Source of the DNA: Candidatus Zixiibacteriota bacterium
GTDB taxonomy: Bacteria > SM23-81 > DAOVCL01
Assembly: GCA_030670005.1 (NCBI GenBank)
Contig: DAOVCL010000026.1
Coordinates: 1 to 14,425, forward strand
DNA: 14,425 bases
Direction of reading: 5' to 3'
Shown: positions 13,348 to 14,425 of the stretch, one piece after another
How positions within the stretch are numbered: position 1 is the first letter of the stretch
Layout of the letters: the number at the start of each line of letters is the position of its first letter
Translations under genes and position numbers: made by a program
Notes under the pieces: model-generated
The model's input: only the letters and a program-made list of their open reading frames with translations
What the model was told of the DNA's origin: nothing
Databases searched by the model: none

Positions 13348-13440
13348 GGCAGTTCATTTTTAATTTTTCATTCTCAATTCTCCATTTCCCGTGTAACGGG
13401 ATCGTTTCAATCCTTGTTTTAATGGATGTTCCTCACTCAC
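13348..13440 (-). repeat. CRISPR-like repeat plus flank (copy B)
   Basis: This 93-base direct counterpart of 11805-11889 carries a 7-base extra AATTTTT. The stretch CCCGT-GTA-ACGGG (13388-13400) forms a perfect 5-bp hairpin next to the repeat core. The four-helix-bundle start codon lies one base beyond its left end. Confidence 0.7.
13404..13440 (-). CRISPR. Solitary CRISPR-type direct repeat beside cas2-cas4
   Basis: Read on the minus strand this 37-base unit starts GTGAGTGAGGAAC and ends AAAACAAGGATTGAAAC. The terminal ATTGAAAC is characteristic of many type I and type III CRISPR repeats. It lies 174 bases downstream of cas4 in the same orientation, where a leader-proximal repeat is expected. 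No second intact copy follows at spacer distance; the only relative is the degenerate copy at 11853-11889. This is therefore a relic or disrupted array, not an array that can be called by spacing. Confidence 0.55.
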
Positions 13441-13614
13441 ATCTTTTTCGCTGTAACTTCAAAGAATATAGGGACTTGATTCACCTTTCTCAACAGGTTA
13501 AATGGCCAATTTTCTGGGTCAAATGGGCCCAAATTATCCCCCTTTTGACTTCCCTTTACATATAATCTGCCAATGTAACTGATAATAATCCAAGTAGTTA
13601 ACATTTCTCCGGCT
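13441..13614 (-). promoter_or_regulatory. Putative CRISPR leader between cas4 and the repeat
   Basis: This AT-rich 174-base stretch on the minus strand contains homopolymer-like elements (AAAAGGGGGATAATTTGGGC and TTTGACCCAGAAAATTGGCC) and ends directly at the repeat. Position, orientation and composition fit a leader holding the array promoter. A 61-codon GTG-initiated frame crosses it, but it ends inside the repeat and has no family features, so I do not call it a gene. Confidence 0.45.
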
Positions 13615-14220
13615 TCAAACACAGATATTTTTGTAACAGCAGTCTATACATTTCGCTCTGCTTCCGGTCTTCTTCGGATAGTATCCGTTTTGCACTATTC
13701 TCAATATCTCCTCAATTATCCTTGTGGCATTATCAAAGTCAGAGGGTTTGAATACAACCTCTCGCAAAAGGTTTTTGGAGCGGACATAGACCAAGAACCC
13801 CTTCTTTACCGGCTTTTCATAGTTTTCCTGAATCAACAGAGCCTCTAAGGTCAACTGGGACCTATGAGTTTTGAAAATATAGGGTCTATATTCGGCGAAC
13901 TTATACTCTAAAGGGGCCATTGTCCCATCAGAGAAGGAGAGAACCTCATCTACCACCCCTCGGATTTTATGCTTAAGACTGGAGAGATATACAGAGATCT
14001 CCTTGTCAACACATCCAATCTTCTTTCGCACATACTCACGGTTAACCTTTACCTTCCTTTCATGCACCTCTCTGCCCATAAGCACCTTGTAACGCAATTC
14101 TTGATGTTCCGGAATCATCAAAACCTGCTCAAAGTAGATAAACCTTGGGCAGAAAAGATACTCTATAACCTCAGTCGGGGTTATGGAGACAGCGTTCATC
14201 ACTCCTTTCTTCTCACTCAT
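13615..14220 (-). CDS. cas4: CRISPR-associated exonuclease Cas4
   Basis: A 201-residue RecB-like nuclease. The iron-sulfur cysteines are C24 in FCPRFIYF and C191, C194 and C200 in CIDCCYKNIC (C195 is also present). The nuclease motifs are H53 in GREVHE, D91 in GVVDEV, E105-x-K107 in PLEYKFA, and Q122 in SQLTLEALL. Cas4 trims prespacer ends and helps select PAM-containing DNA for the Cas1-Cas2 integrase. All motifs are intact, so it is probably functional. The start is ambiguous: ATG 14220 has GAGGAGG only one base away, and ATG 14199 follows AAAGGAG closely; I keep the longer form. It follows cas2 by 10 bases in an operon, and cas1 is presumably just beyond the window. Confidence 0.92.
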   Translation of the reverse strand: MSEKKGVMNAVSITPTEVIEYLFCPRFIYFEQVLMIPEHQELRYKVLMGREVHERKVKVNREYVRKKIGCVDKEISVYLSSLKHKIRGVVDEVLSFSDGTMAPLEYKFAEYRPYIFKTHRSQLTLEALLIQENYEKPVKKGFLVYVRSKNLLREVVFKPSDFDNATRIIEEILRIVQNGYYPKKTGSRAKCIDCCYKNICV

Positions 14221-14230
14221 TCCTCCTCGC

Positions 14231-14425
14231 TCACAGAAACAGCGCCTTCACCTCGTCTGTCACCAACTTCTTGTCAAATGCCTGGCCAATCAGCTTAACC
14301 TTGTTAAAGTCATCTTTGCACATAGGGAAGATGTAAACCGAATCATTCTCTTCATCTACCAGACTTTCTATCTTAAGGCTCAGTTCATCAATCCTGTTGA
14401 GGTTGAGGTCACCGAGGAAGACCGA
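14231..14425 (-). CDS. cas2: CRISPR-associated endoribonuclease/integrase subunit Cas2 (C-terminal part)
   Basis: The last 64 residues of Cas2 run off the window edge. The frame reads SVFLGDLN, then RIDELSLKIESLVDEENDSV, then YIFPMC and KVKLIGQAF to the stop. This matches the second half of Cas2: the SVF(x)G strand, the helix with LxxxIxxLxDxExDSVxIxP, and the C-terminal strand and tail. The N-terminal strand carrying the catalytic-type Asp is missing only because the window ends. Cas2 dimers bridge two Cas1 dimers in the spacer-integration complex. The stop is 10 bases before the cas4 start, with the cas4 ribosome-binding site in the gap. Confidence 0.9.
   Translation of the reverse strand, partial: SVFLGDLNLNRIDELSLKIESLVDEENDSVYIFPMCKDDFNKVKLIGQAFDKKLVTDEVKALFL

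Noticed and set aside
13437..13622. A 61-codon minus-strand frame between cas4 and the CRISPR-like repeat
   Set aside because: It starts at GTG overlapping the cas4 stop, terminates inside the repeat, has no recognisable motif, and covers exactly the leader position. Non-coding leader is the better explanation.

Overview
The window looks like chromosomal DNA from an anaerobic, diderm (outer-membrane-bearing) bacterium. The evidence is an Omp85/POTRA protein, a second large beta-barrel protein with a C-terminal Phe, several iron-sulfur ATPases, and a CRISPR-cas locus. The intergenic regions are full of degenerate palindromic repeats, as in many uncultivated bacterial lineages. I cannot assign a phylum from sequence alone. 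I saw no rRNA or tRNA gene.

Region 1 (48-4907, + strand) is an iron-sulfur/metal-handling operon. It holds two tandemly duplicated small Gly-rich proteins of the DUF5320 type, and a NifX/NifB-like (COG1433) protein fused to a double [4Fe-4S] ferredoxin. After a 452-base repeat-rich gap come a small zinc-ribbon protein, a MinD-type P-loop ATPase with inserted ferredoxin, an FmdB-type zinc ribbon, a class I methyltransferase, and a second MinD/ferredoxin ATPase. The paired MinD/ferredoxin ATPases with a COG1433 protein recall the orange-protein (ORP) gene clusters of Desulfovibrio. The small proteins share an N-terminal tag, MPxGDxTGPxGxGPxTGR, that links them as a set.

Region 2 (5393-11762, - strand) is an envelope block. 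In transcription order it encodes an exported NHL-repeat beta-propeller, a 1087-residue outer-membrane protein starting at TTG only 7 bases downstream, and, after a 363-base repeat-bearing gap, an Omp85-family protein with three POTRA domains. Regions 1 and 2 converge on a 485-base stretch holding a 145-base imperfect palindrome and a pair of mutually exclusive hairpins.

Region 3 (11805-14425, - strand) is the end of a CRISPR-cas locus: a partial cas2, then cas4, a 174-base leader-like stretch, and one 37-base CRISPR-like repeat ending in ATTGAAAC. No ordinary array follows. Instead there is a four-helix-bundle (23S-IVS type) gene bounded by related AT-rich repeats, and a histone-deacetylase-family gene of lower GC. 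A second, degenerate copy of the repeat together with its flanking sequence then follows and supplies the deacetylase stop codon. Two accessory genes therefore sit between direct repeats where CRISPR spacers would be expected; this is the most unusual structure in the window.
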